This document shows positions 1 to 5,782 of a stretch of DNA of 9,457 bases, one piece after another. Within the stretch, counting starts at the first letter, position 1. Each line of letters opens with the position of its first letter. The position numbers were made by a program, and so were the translations under genes. The notes beneath the pieces are model-generated. The model searched no databases. It was not told where the DNA came from and saw nothing but the letters and a program-made list of their open reading frames with translations. Origin of the DNA: JBBSBL01 sp038251325 (GTDB lineage Bacteria; Actinomycetota; Thermoleophilia; Solirubrobacterales; Solirubrobacteraceae); contig JBBSBL010000083.1 of NCBI GenBank assembly GCA_038251325.1, forward strand, positions 1 through 9,457. The letters are read 5' to 3'.

Positions 1-1271
1 TCGCGCTTGAGCTCGGCGTCCTCGACGATCCGGCCGGCCTCGAGGTCGACGAGGAACACGCGACCCGGCTGGAGGCGGCCCTTGCGGACGATCTGCTCGG
101 GCGCGAAGGGCAGCACGCCGGCCTCGGAGGCGAGCACGACGAAGCCGTCGGCGGCCAGGACCCAGCGGCCGGGGCGTAGGCCGTTGCGGTCGAGCGTCGC
201 GCCGACCACCCGCCCGTCGGTGAAGGCGATCGCCGCCGGGCCGTCCCACGGCTCCATGAGGCAGGAGTGGTAGTCGTAGAAGCCGGCCACGTCGGGATCG
301 ACGTCGTCGCGGTCTCGGTAGGCCTCGGGGATCATCATCATCATCGCGTGCGGGACCGAGCGCCCCGACAACGTCAGGAGCTCCAGCACGTTGTCGAAGG
401 TCGCCGAGTCCGAGCCGCCCTCGCGGACGACCGGGACGACCTTCTCGAGGTCGGAGCCGAAGGCCTCGGAGGCGAGCTGGGACTCCCGCGCCCGCATCCA
501 GTTCACGTTGCCGCGCAGCGTGTTGATCTCCCCGTTGTGGGCGATCATGCGGTAGGGATGGGCCAGCTCCCAGCTCGGGAAGGTGTTGGTGGAGAAGCGC
601 GAGTGGACGAGCGCGAGGCGCGTCGTCATCCGCGCGTCGCGCAGGTCGGGGAAGTAGCCGGGGAGCTGCGGCGCGGTCAGCATCCCCTTGTAGACGACCG
701 TGCGGGCGGAGAGGCTGGGGATCGCCAGCTCGGGGCCGGCGGTCCGCTCGGCGACCCGGCGGATGACGTAGAGCTTGCGCTCGAAGGCCGCCTCCTCGCC
801 GATGCCCTCGCTCGCGCCGATGACGAGCTGGCGCACGACCGGCGCGGAGGCCAGCGCCGTCTCCCCCACGTGGCGGTCGTCGACCGGGACGTCGCGCCAG
901 CCCAGCACGCGCTGCCCCTCGGCGATGACCGTGTCGGCGACGAGCCGCTCGAGCTCGGCGCGCCGCACCGCCTCGCGCGGCAGGAAGAGCATCGCGACGC
1001 CGTAGCGCCCCGGCGGGGGGAGCCCGGGACCGAGCTCGCCGCGAAAGAGCTCGTCGGGAAGCTGGAGGAGGATCCCGGCGCCGTCCCCGGTGTTCGGGTC
1101 GGCGCCGGCGGCCCCGCGGTGCTCGAGGTTCGCGAGCGCGACAAGCGCGCGCTCCACTACGCCGTGGGTCGGGCCTCCGGTGAGCTGCGCCACGAAGGCG
1201 ACGCCGCACGCGTCGTGCTCGTAGCGGGAGTCGTAGAGGCCGGCGGACCCGGACGGGCTGATGGGCTGCAT
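1..1271 (-). CDS. gltB: Glutamate synthase large subunit, N-terminal glutaminase part (partial)
   Basis: The first 423 residues of the large (alpha) chain of glutamate synthase; the rest lies beyond position 1. The enzyme moves the amide of glutamine onto 2-oxoglutarate to make glutamate in cytoplasmic ammonia assimilation. The visible part is the class II glutamine amidotransferase domain. The start ATG at 1271-1269 gives MQPISPSG, and Cys22 (in HDACGVAF) is the expected nucleophile, which becomes N-terminal after removal of a 21-residue propeptide. Other family signatures are SRFSTNTFPSWELAHPYR, IAHNGEINTLRGN, GGSDSATFDNVLELL, CLMEPWDGPAA and LDRNGLRPGRW. The FMN and Fe-S synthase domains, which complete a protein usually near 1,500 residues, are not in view. 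No clear Shine-Dalgarno sequence precedes the ATG. It follows ku on the same strand after 76 bases. The identification is secure. Confidence 0.96.
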   Translation of the reverse strand, partial: MQPISPSGSAGLYDSRYEHDACGVAFVAQLTGGPTHGVVERALVALANLEHRGAAGADPNTGDGAGILLQLPDELFRGELGPGLPPPGRYGVAMLFLPREAVRRAELERLVADTVIAEGQRVLGWRDVPVDDRHVGETALASAPVVRQLVIGASEGIGEEAAFERKLYVIRRVAERTAGPELAIPSLSARTVVYKGMLTAPQLPGYFPDLRDARMTTRLALVHSRFSTNTFPSWELAHPYRMIAHNGEINTLRGNVNWMRARESQLASEAFGSDLEKVVPVVREGGSDSATFDNVLELLTLSGRSVPHAMMMMIPEAYRDRDDVDPDVAGFYDYHSCLMEPWDGPAAIAFTDGRVVGATLDRNGLRPGRWVLAADGFVVLASEAGVLPFAPEQIVRKGRLQPGRVFLVDLEAGRIVEDAELKR

Positions 1272-1313
1272 CGTGGGGGTGCGTCGAAGAGGCGGGACAC
1301 GCGAGAGCGGCCC

Positions 1314-1319
1314 AGTATA
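1314..1319 (-). promoter_or_regulatory. Possible -10 element for gltB
   Basis: Read on the minus strand, the 76-base gap between ku and gltB holds TATACT, one of the few AT-rich hexamers in this GC-rich region. It ends 42 bases before the gltB ATG. No convincing -35 hexamer is seen 16-18 bases upstream; the best is CGGTTC or GGTTCC. The call rests on one hexamer and its position, so it is tentative. Confidence 0.3.
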
Positions 1320-1347
1320 GGGCGGCAGGCGGGCGGGAACCGGGCGC

Positions 1348-2277
1348 TCAGCGCTTGGCCGAGGGCGTCCGCTTGGCCGCCGGGCGCGCCTTGGCGGCCG
1401 GCTTCTTGGCCGCGGCGCGCTTGGGGGCCGCCGTGTCGCCGCCGTCCTTGGACGCGGCCTTCTTCGCGACCCCGTTGCCCTTCTCCGCCCCGCGCTCGGA
1501 GCGGACCTCGGCGAGGCTGGCCTCCAGCGCCGCCATGAGGTCGGGGGCGGGCGCCGCCGGCTCGGCCTCGGGCTGGACGGCGATCTCCTCGCCGGCCGCC
1601 TTGCGCTCGATCAGCTCGAGCACCCGGTCGCGGTAGGTGTCGCGGTAGCGCTCGGGCTCCCAGGGCCCGGCGAGGGAGTCGACGAGGCTGCGGGCCATCT
1701 CCTGCTCGCGGTCGGTCGTCTCGACGTCTGCGGTGGCCTCGAGCTCCTCGAAGCGGTCGGGGTCGACGACCTCGTCGTGGTAGAGCATCGTCGACATCGC
1801 GATGACGTCTCCCGCCGGGCGCAGGGCGCAGAGCTGCTGCTTGGTGCGCAGCACGACCCTGGCGATCCCCGCCTTGCCGGCCGAGCCCATCGCCTCGAGC
1901 AGGAGGCGGTAGGGCTTCGCCGCGCCGGTCGCGGGCAGGAGGTAGTAGGCGTGGTCGAACTGGATCGGGTCGATCTCCGCGAGGTCGACGAAGTCCTCGA
2001 TGTCGATCGTCTTCGTCGCCTTGGGATCGAGCGTGTCGAGCTCCTCCTGGGCGATGACGACGTAGCGGTCCGGGGAGATCTCGTACCCCTTGACCACGTG
2101 CTCGTAGGCCACCTCCTCCCCGTCGGCCGGGCAGATGCGCTTCTGGCGCAGCCGCACACCGTCGCGGTCGTGGAGGTTGTGGAAGCGGACGGTCTTCGAG
2201 GAGGTCGCCGAGTAGAGCTTCACGGGCACGGTGACGAGTCCGAAGGAGATGGCGCCGGTCCAGATCGCGCGGGGCAT
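1348..2277 (-). CDS. ku: Ku protein (non-homologous end joining)
   Basis: Bacterial Ku, a homodimer that threads onto DNA double-strand ends and recruits the ligase LigD. The 309-residue protein opens with the hallmark RAIWTGAISFGLVTVPVKLY (residues 3-22). The Ku beta-barrel core follows to about residue 190, with CPADGEEV, IDIEDFVDL, YYLLP and KPYRLLLEAM. The conserved region thought to contact LigD lies at about 188-232 (TDREQEMARSLVDSL, WEPERYRDTYRDRVLELI). Residues 263-309 form a Lys/Ala/Pro-rich basic tail (AAAKKPAAKARPAAKR), the extended form of bacterial Ku, likely a nonspecific DNA-binding tail. The start is fixed by the family N-terminus, yet no Shine-Dalgarno sequence precedes it; see the candidate leaderless promoter. 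No ligD is in the window. It lies 70 bases after the ferritin-like gene and 76 bases before gltB. Confidence 0.97.
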   Translation of the reverse strand: MPRAIWTGAISFGLVTVPVKLYSATSSKTVRFHNLHDRDGVRLRQKRICPADGEEVAYEHVVKGYEISPDRYVVIAQEELDTLDPKATKTIDIEDFVDLAEIDPIQFDHAYYLLPATGAAKPYRLLLEAMGSAGKAGIARVVLRTKQQLCALRPAGDVIAMSTMLYHDEVVDPDRFEELEATADVETTDREQEMARSLVDSLAGPWEPERYRDTYRDRVLELIERKAAGEEIAVQPEAEPAAPAPDLMAALEASLAEVRSERGAEKGNGVAKKAASKDGGDTAAPKRAAAKKPAAKARPAAKRTPSAKR

Positions 2278-2283
2278 GGGTGG

Positions 2284-2313
2284 GGTCTACCGGCTCGGCC
2301 CCCGCGCGGTCAA
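2284..2313 (-). promoter_or_regulatory. Candidate promoter for ku, possibly leaderless
   Basis: On the minus strand, TTGACC (2313-2308) matches the -35 consensus TTGACA in five of six bases. After 18 bases comes TAGACC (2289-2284), a weak -10 hexamer that lacks the final T. Transcription starting about seven bases after this hexamer would begin at or next to the A of the ku ATG (2277), giving a leaderless mRNA. That would agree with the missing Shine-Dalgarno sequence. The -10 match is poor, so confidence is low. Confidence 0.33.
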
Positions 2314-2325
2314 GGGCCGGGCCGG
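2290..2325. repeat. 12-bp inverted repeat between the ferritin-like gene and ku
   Basis: Arms CCGGCTCGGCCC (2290-2301) and GGGCCGGGCCGG (2314-2325) are complementary at 11 of 12 positions, around a 12-base loop. The minus-strand transcript would form a stable GC stem 23 bases after the ferritin-like stop codon and ending 12 bases before the ku ATG. No U-tract follows, so it is not a classical intrinsic terminator. It could still end or attenuate the ferritin transcript, or act on ku. It surrounds the candidate -35 element of ku. Confidence 0.5.
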
Positions 2326-2347
2326 GGCTTGCCGGGGCGTCGAGCGG

Positions 2348-2857
2348 CTAGGCGAGGCCCTCCGCCTCGTACTCGCGGAGGTAGCCCTCGAAGAGCCGGC
2401 GGTGGCCCTCCTCGTCGCGCAGGATCGCGATGACCATGTCCTGGGTCACCCAGTCGACGCCGTCGGTGGCCTCGATGATCCGGTTGTAGTGCTCGATCGC
2501 GCCGGTCTCGGCCTCGATCACGCCCTTGATGACGTGGACGGTGTCGGTCTGCTGCTCGGGCGGCTCCAAGTAGGTCTGCTCCGGCTTGAAGTCCATCGAG
2601 CCCGGCACGACGCCGTAGAGCTCCTTGATGCGGTTGGCGTACTGCTGGGCGTGCCCGAGCTCCTCCTGGATGTCGGTCTGCAGCGACTCGACTATCTCCT
2701 GGGCGCGGACGCCGTCGGGGTTGATCGAGTTCGCGATGTAGCTCATCACCGTCTCGATCTCCATCCAGTAGGCCTTGGTCAGCAGGCCGATGATCTCTTC
2801 GCGCTTCTCACGCTTCTCGTCGGACAGGATGCCCTCGGAGCTGGTGCGCACGGACAT
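2348..2857 (-). CDS. Ferritin-like / bacterioferritin-type di-iron protein
   Basis: A 169-residue four-helix-bundle protein of the ferritin/rubrerythrin superfamily, close to the length of bacterioferritin. Candidate di-iron ligands lie in four helices. These are Glu33/Glu35 (WMEIETVMSY), Glu66 and His69 (QEELGHAQQY, an ExxH motif), Glu115/Glu117 (VIEAETGAIEHYN), and Glu149 with His152 (RDEEGHRRLFEGY, a second ExxH). The 33-residue spacing from Glu33 to Glu66 equals that of the bacterioferritin ligands. The likely role is iron oxidation and storage, or peroxide-linked protection as in Dps-like proteins; which one cannot be settled here. No rubredoxin-type CxxC motif is present, so it is not a full rubrerythrin. 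The ATG at 2857 has a strong Shine-Dalgarno sequence, and a stress-type promoter lies upstream. Ku follows 70 bases downstream. Confidence 0.87.
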   Translation of the reverse strand: MSVRTSSEGILSDEKREKREEIIGLLTKAYWMEIETVMSYIANSINPDGVRAQEIVESLQTDIQEELGHAQQYANRIKELYGVVPGSMDFKPEQTYLEPPEQQTDTVHVIKGVIEAETGAIEHYNRIIEATDGVDWVTQDMVIAILRDEEGHRRLFEGYLREYEAEGLA

Positions 2858-2863
2858 GTGGGT

Positions 2864-2870
2864 CTCCTTT
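2864..2870 (-). promoter_or_regulatory. Ribosome binding site of the ferritin-like gene
   Basis: Minus-strand AAAGGAG, followed by ACCCAC-type spacing of about six bases to the ATG at 2857. It is among the strongest Shine-Dalgarno sites in the window and fixes the start codon. Confidence 0.8.
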
Positions 2871-2907
2871 CGGGTCGGCGGGCTCGCGCCGCGCCGGTCT
2901 GCTCGTC

Positions 2908-2934
2908 GTTCCCGGCCGCGGCTCGGGGCAAACC
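2908..2934 (-). promoter_or_regulatory. Sigma-B/sigma-F-like stress promoter for the ferritin-like gene
   Basis: On the minus strand, GGTTT (2934-2930) is followed after 16 bases (2929-2914) by GGGAAC (2913-2908). Actinobacterial general-stress sigma factors of the SigB/SigF group recognise about GGTTT-N15-17-GGGTA. The match is complete at the -35 element and differs in one base of the -10 core. The predicted start near 2901 would give a leader of about 44 bases with the strong ribosome binding site. The spacing and position fit well; factor identity is inference. Confidence 0.5.
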
Positions 2935-3008
2935 GTCGCCCGCGCCTCGTGGTGCGGTACGGGCGCGCGGGGTCGAGGATCTCACGCCGCGCCGGGCGGC
3001 GTCGTTGA

Positions 3009-3494
3009 ATGTCGGTGATGGCCGCCGCGACCCTGCCGCCGTTCCAGGCGTTGCTCGACGCCCACGGGCGCGACGTGCGGCGCTTCCTGGCGGCGACGGC
3101 GGGGCCCGAGGCCGACGACTGCTGGCAGGAGACGTGCCTGGCCGCGCTGCGCGCCTATCCGAGGGTCTCCTCCGGGGAGAACCTGCGGGGCTGGCTCTTC
3201 ACGATCGCCCATCGCAAGGCGCTGGACGCCCACCGCGGGCGGGCGCGCCGCGCGGTCCCGGTGGCCGCGGTGCCCGAGCGGGGCGAGCCGGACCCGCCCG
3301 GGACGTGGGACGGCGAGCCGGAGCTGTGGGCGCACGTGCGGGGGCTGCCTGAGAAGCAGCGCGGGGCGGTGGTGCTCCGGCACGTCGGCGACCTGGACTA
3401 CGAGGAGATCGGCCACGCCATGGGCACCACGCCCGAGGCGGCGCGGCGCAACGTGTTCGAGGGGCTGCGACGCCTCCGGGAGGTGTGGCGATGA
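3009..3494 (+). CDS. ECF-type sigma-70 family RNA polymerase sigma factor
   Basis: A small 161-residue sigma factor with only regions 2 and 4, as in the extracytoplasmic-function class. Region 2 spans about residues 12-80 (FQALLDAHGRDVRRFL, DDCWQETCLAALRAYP for core RNA polymerase contact, NLRGWLFTIAHRKALDAHR for the -10 region). Region 4 spans about 104-158 (LWAHVRGLPEKQRGAVVLRHVGDLDYEEIGHAMGTTPEAARRNVFEGLRRLREVW), with a helix-turn-helix for the -35 element. An acidic and proline-rich linker joins them. No C-terminal extension is seen. The start could be the ATG at 3009 or the ATG at 3018; neither has a good Shine-Dalgarno site. The stop overlaps the start of the alkyltransferase gene, so the two are translationally coupled. 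No anti-sigma gene is adjacent. It is transcribed away from the ferritin-like gene. Confidence 0.9.
   Translation: MSVMAAATLPPFQALLDAHGRDVRRFLAATAGPEADDCWQETCLAALRAYPRVSSGENLRGWLFTIAHRKALDAHRGRARRAVPVAAVPERGEPDPPGTWDGEPELWAHVRGLPEKQRGAVVLRHVGDLDYEEIGHAMGTTPEAARRNVFEGLRRLREVWR
3478..3483 (+). promoter_or_regulatory. Ribosome binding site of the alkyltransferase gene
   Basis: GGGAGG lies inside the last codons of the sigma factor gene, seven bases before the ATG at 3491. It supports that ATG over the upstream in-frame GTG at 3485, which the site would partly overlap. Confidence 0.7.
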
Positions 3495-4126
3495 TGAGGA
3501 CCGGGCGTGAGCTGGCCGAGGCGGCCGAGGGCGATCTGGAAGGGGCGCTGCGGGTGGCGGGGCGCGAGGTCGAGCCGGGGGCTGCCGGCGACGTCGCGGG
3601 GATCGCGGCGGATGCTGGGCTGCTCGACGTCGCCTACGCGGTCGAGCCGACGCCGGTGGGGCCCGTCGTGCTGGCGGCGACGCCGCGCGGCCTCGTCCGG
3701 GTCGGCTACACCGACGCGGGCGCGGATGCCGTGCTCGAGGACCTCGCGGCGCGGCTCTCGCCGCGAATGCTCGAGGCGCCCGCCCGCCTCGACCCGGTGC
3801 GCCGTGAGCTCGACGAGTACTTCGCGGGGCGCCGCGAGACCTTCGCGGTGGCGGTCGACCTCACGCTGGCCCGCGGCTTCGGGCGGCGGGTGCTCGCGGC
3901 GACCCAGGCGATCCCGTTCGGCCAGGTGCGCAGCTACGGCGACGTGGCCCGCACGGCGGGGAGTCCGCGGGCGGCGCGCGCGACGGGCAACGCGCTGGGC
4001 GCCAACCCGATCCCGATCGTCGTGCCCTGCCACCGGGTCGTGCACGCCAGCGGCGGGATCGGCGGCTACACCGGCGGGCTCGAGCGCAAGCGGGTTCTGC
4101 TGGCGGTGGAGGGGCGGGAGGGCTGA
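3491..4126 (+). CDS. ogt: Methylated-DNA--[protein]-cysteine S-methyltransferase (O6-alkylguanine-DNA alkyltransferase)
   Basis: A suicide DNA-repair protein that moves an alkyl group from O6-alkylguanine to its own cysteine. Of its 211 residues, Cys180 in the active-site motif IVVPCHRVV is the only cysteine. Other family residues are Tyr149 (GQVRSYGDVA), Arg163 (the arginine-finger region, RAARATGNALGANP), Asn172 and Glu207 (LLAVEG). The GGIGGYTGGLERK loop is also typical. The core starts near residue 45 (LLDVAYAVEPTPVGPVVLAA). Residues 1-44 are an extra Ala/Glu-rich, probably helical segment absent from E. coli Ogt, and they lack the zinc cysteines of Ada. The ATG at 3491 overlaps the sigma factor stop as ATGA, with a good ribosome site. 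The ATG at 3494 is an alternative. The extension may contact the sigma factor; that is inference. Confidence 0.93.
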   Translation: MMRTGRELAEAAEGDLEGALRVAGREVEPGAAGDVAGIAADAGLLDVAYAVEPTPVGPVVLAATPRGLVRVGYTDAGADAVLEDLAARLSPRMLEAPARLDPVRRELDEYFAGRRETFAVAVDLTLARGFGRRVLAATQAIPFGQVRSYGDVARTAGSPRAARATGNALGANPIPIVVPCHRVVHASGGIGGYTGGLERKRVLLAVEGREG

Positions 4127-4220
4127 GGCGGCGGGCGGCGCGTGGCGACCCGTGCGGGCCGAACGACCGGCGCCGGCGCGGGACGAACGACGGGCATCGA
4201 AGAGGGGTGCGGACGTGCGC

Positions 4221-4239
4221 GGCCCGATCCACATGGGCC
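4221..4239. repeat. Small inverted repeat in the convergent gap
   Basis: GGCCC (4221-4225) and GGGCC (4235-4239) could form a five-pair stem with a nine-base loop. In DNA this GC-rich such a stem may arise by chance. No T-run follows on either strand. Confidence 0.25.
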
Positions 4240-4267
4240 ACCGACCGCCGCGCCCGGGGCACGGCGC

Positions 4268-4294
4268 CATCGACGGTCACCACGGACGTCGATG
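4268..4294. terminator. Possible bidirectional terminator hairpin
   Basis: A perfect 8-bp inverted repeat, CATCGACG (4268-4275) and CGTCGATG (4287-4294), with an 11-base loop lies between two convergent genes. That is the expected place for a shared terminator. Neither side has a U-tract, so function as an intrinsic terminator is uncertain. Confidence 0.3.
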
Positions 4295-4343
4295 ACGACC
4301 GCGTCCGGGTGGCCGGGCTCCAACCGCTAACTCGCCGACCGCC

Positions 4344-5420
4344 CTACCCCACCCGCGCCGCGAGCCGCAGTCCCCCGGCCGTGTGCCCGCCCGCCGCGAT
4401 GCGCGCCGCGGGAACGATCTCGCTCGTGACGAGGCCGCGCTCGGCGGTGACGCGCTCGGCCAGCGCGAACCAGCAGCGGGTGCGCTCCGGCGTGTCGACC
4501 ACGACGGTCATCGCCGGGACGCGGCGGCGCAGGGCGAGCAGGCGGTCGCCGTGGGGCGCGTGGTCGCCGTGGTAGCCCCACGTGCCGCGCAGCGTGGTCG
4601 CGCCGGCCGCGCCGCGACGACGGAGGGTCCGCACCAGCGTCTCGTGCAGCGGCGCGCCGTCCACCCGGTCGTGGACCCCGGCGAACACCGTGAGCTTCTG
4701 CCAGAGCCCGAGCCCGGCCGCGTCGGTGGCCGGGATCTCGCGCGGGGCGGCAAGCGCGGCGCCGTCCCGACGGCAGACGCGGACCCGTTCGAGCGTCGCG
4801 GGAACGGGGCCGAGCAAGGCGGCGAGGTCGGCGCTTGCGGCGGCGAGGCACTCGCCCGCGCCCACCGCCAGCACGAGCCGTGGAACGCCCGAGTTGCCGC
4901 CGCGCAGCCGGGCGCGGCGGCGCTCGCCCGCCAGCGTGCCGTCGACGCCCAGGAGCACGGTCGCGCCGTCCACCCCGTGCCGGCGCAGCACCTCAACCGC
5001 GGCGACGTCGCCGGCGCTCCGGCCGGCCCGCGCGCCGCGCTCCAGCCAGAGCGTCAGCTTCGCCTCCTCGCCGGGCGCGTCGAGCCCGTGCTCCGGCCGC
5101 TCGCCGAGCCCGGCCCAGCGCGCACGCTCCAGGGTGAGCAGGCCGTCACCGCCGAGGGCCGCGACGTCGCCCAGCGCCGCCGTGATGCGCTCGGGCGCGT
5201 CCACCGCGACGACGACCACCGGCAGGTCGTCGGAGAGCGTGAGCAGGCGATCGGTCCGCAGCACCTTCGCCGGTCCGAAGCCCTCCGCGCCGCGTAGCAC
5301 GATCGAGGCCGCCACCCGCCTCCGCGCGAGGCAATCGACCAGCGCGTCGGCGAGGATGGCGCCGCCTGCGCGGTCCCGCTCGCCGAGGTAGGCGGTGAGC
5401 TTGAGCGCCGGGCCGCTCAC
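4344..5420 (-). CDS. Protein with three tandem DUF190 (PII-like) domains
   Basis: A 358-residue protein made of three DUF190-type units, where the family is usually one domain of about 100-110 residues. Unit 1 (about 6-102) is the best match: KLTAYLGERDRAGG, then VLRGAEGFG, LRTDRLLTLSDDLPVVVVAV and DAPERI. Unit 2 (about 119-217) begins KLTLWLERGARAGR but has lost the RGxxGFG-like loop (VLLGVDGTLAGERRRARL). Unit 3 (about 240-341) keeps QKLTVFAGVHDRVDG, LRGTWGYHGD, DRLLALRRRVPAMTVVVDTPERT. DUF190 genes often sit beside crcB, as here, and the fold resembles PII signalling proteins, which are trimers. The molecular role is unknown; a regulatory part in fluoride export is inferred. The GTG at 5420 overlaps the crcB2 stop as GTGA, so the much longer upstream reading is rejected. 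Confidence 0.87.
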   Translation of the reverse strand: MSGPALKLTAYLGERDRAGGAILADALVDCLARRRVAASIVLRGAEGFGPAKVLRTDRLLTLSDDLPVVVVAVDAPERITAALGDVAALGGDGLLTLERARWAGLGERPEHGLDAPGEEAKLTLWLERGARAGRSAGDVAAVEVLRRHGVDGATVLLGVDGTLAGERRRARLRGGNSGVPRLVLAVGAGECLAAASADLAALLGPVPATLERVRVCRRDGAALAAPREIPATDAAGLGLWQKLTVFAGVHDRVDGAPLHETLVRTLRRRGAAGATTLRGTWGYHGDHAPHGDRLLALRRRVPAMTVVVDTPERTRCWFALAERVTAERGLVTSEIVPAARIAAGGHTAGGLRLAARVG

Positions 5421-5782
5421 AGCGCCTCGCCGATCAGCCGCCCGAGCTCCACCGCGACCAGCCCGAGCAGGAGCGCGAGGGCGAGGTTGAGCCACAGCCG
5501 CCGGACGTCGCCCTCCTCCCCGAGCCGCTGGGACTCGAGCATCCAGGTCGAGAACGTGGTGAACGAGCCGAGGAACCCGGTCGCGGCGACCACCCGGGCA
5601 TCGCCGCCCAGGGCCGCTCCGGCGAGGACGCCGAGCACCGCGGTGCCGCTGAGGTTGACGGCGAGCGTGCCCCACGGGAAGAGGCCGCCGGTGCGGGACG
5701 AGACCGCCGCGTCGAGCACCAGGCGGCCGACGGCGCCGAGCCCGCCGAGCATCGCGACGCCGACCCAGGCGATGGTCGTCAC
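5417..5782 (-). CDS. crcB2: CrcB/Fluc fluoride channel subunit 2
   Basis: A 121-residue membrane protein with four predicted transmembrane helices (about 4-24, 36-59, 64-84, 94-117), the size of a Fluc subunit. Fluc dimers let fluoride leave the cytoplasm. Family marks are GGLGAVGRL (13-21), WGTLAVNLSGT with the conserved Asn43, and GFLGSFTTFSTWMLE with the phenylalanine/threonine box at 74-79. Positive charges concentrate in loops 1 and 3 (Arg20 and Arg30; Arg86, Arg94 and Arg95), suggesting N-out/C-out topology, opposite to its partner. The GTG start at 5782 overlaps the partner's stop as GTGA and its own stop overlaps the next start the same way. No strong ribosome site is seen, so translation is probably coupled. 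Confidence 0.92.
   Translation of the reverse strand: MTTIAWVGVAMLGGLGAVGRLVLDAAVSSRTGGLFPWGTLAVNLSGTAVLGVLAGAALGGDARVVAATGFLGSFTTFSTWMLESQRLGEEGDVRRLWLNLALALLLGLVAVELGRLIGEAL

Larger units (their letters stand above)
4127..4343. other. Intergenic gap between convergent genes
   Basis: This 217-base stretch lies between the ends of ogt (plus) and the DUF190 gene (minus). No believable gene is seen; the short open frames have no ribosome site and no recognisable protein. It holds a palindrome CCGGCGCCGG (4167-4176), a repeated CGAACGAC (4160-4167 and 4184-4191), and the two inverted repeats listed separately. It probably serves both operons as their 3' end. Confidence 0.6.

Noticed and set aside
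267..1538. Long plus-strand open frame of 423 codons opposite gltB and the ku end
   Set aside because: It is antisense to gltB, whose protein is unmistakable. Its translation is Arg/Gly/Ala/Asp/His-rich with no known domain. Long stop-free antisense frames are expected in DNA this GC-rich.
3005..3010. TTGAAT as a -10 element for a leaderless sigma factor mRNA starting at 3018
   Set aside because: It lacks the key A at position two of the hexamer and has no -35 partner, so the match is not better than chance.
4142..4575. Short plus-strand frames in the convergent gap and over the DUF190 3' end
   Set aside because: No ribosome site, no recognisable domain and composition typical of shadow frames.
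5421..5675. Upstream extension of the DUF190 protein to an ATG at 5675
   Set aside because: The extra 85 residues are Arg-rich and overlap crcB2 out of frame. The GTG at 5420, with a GTGA overlap, begins directly at the DUF190 domain.
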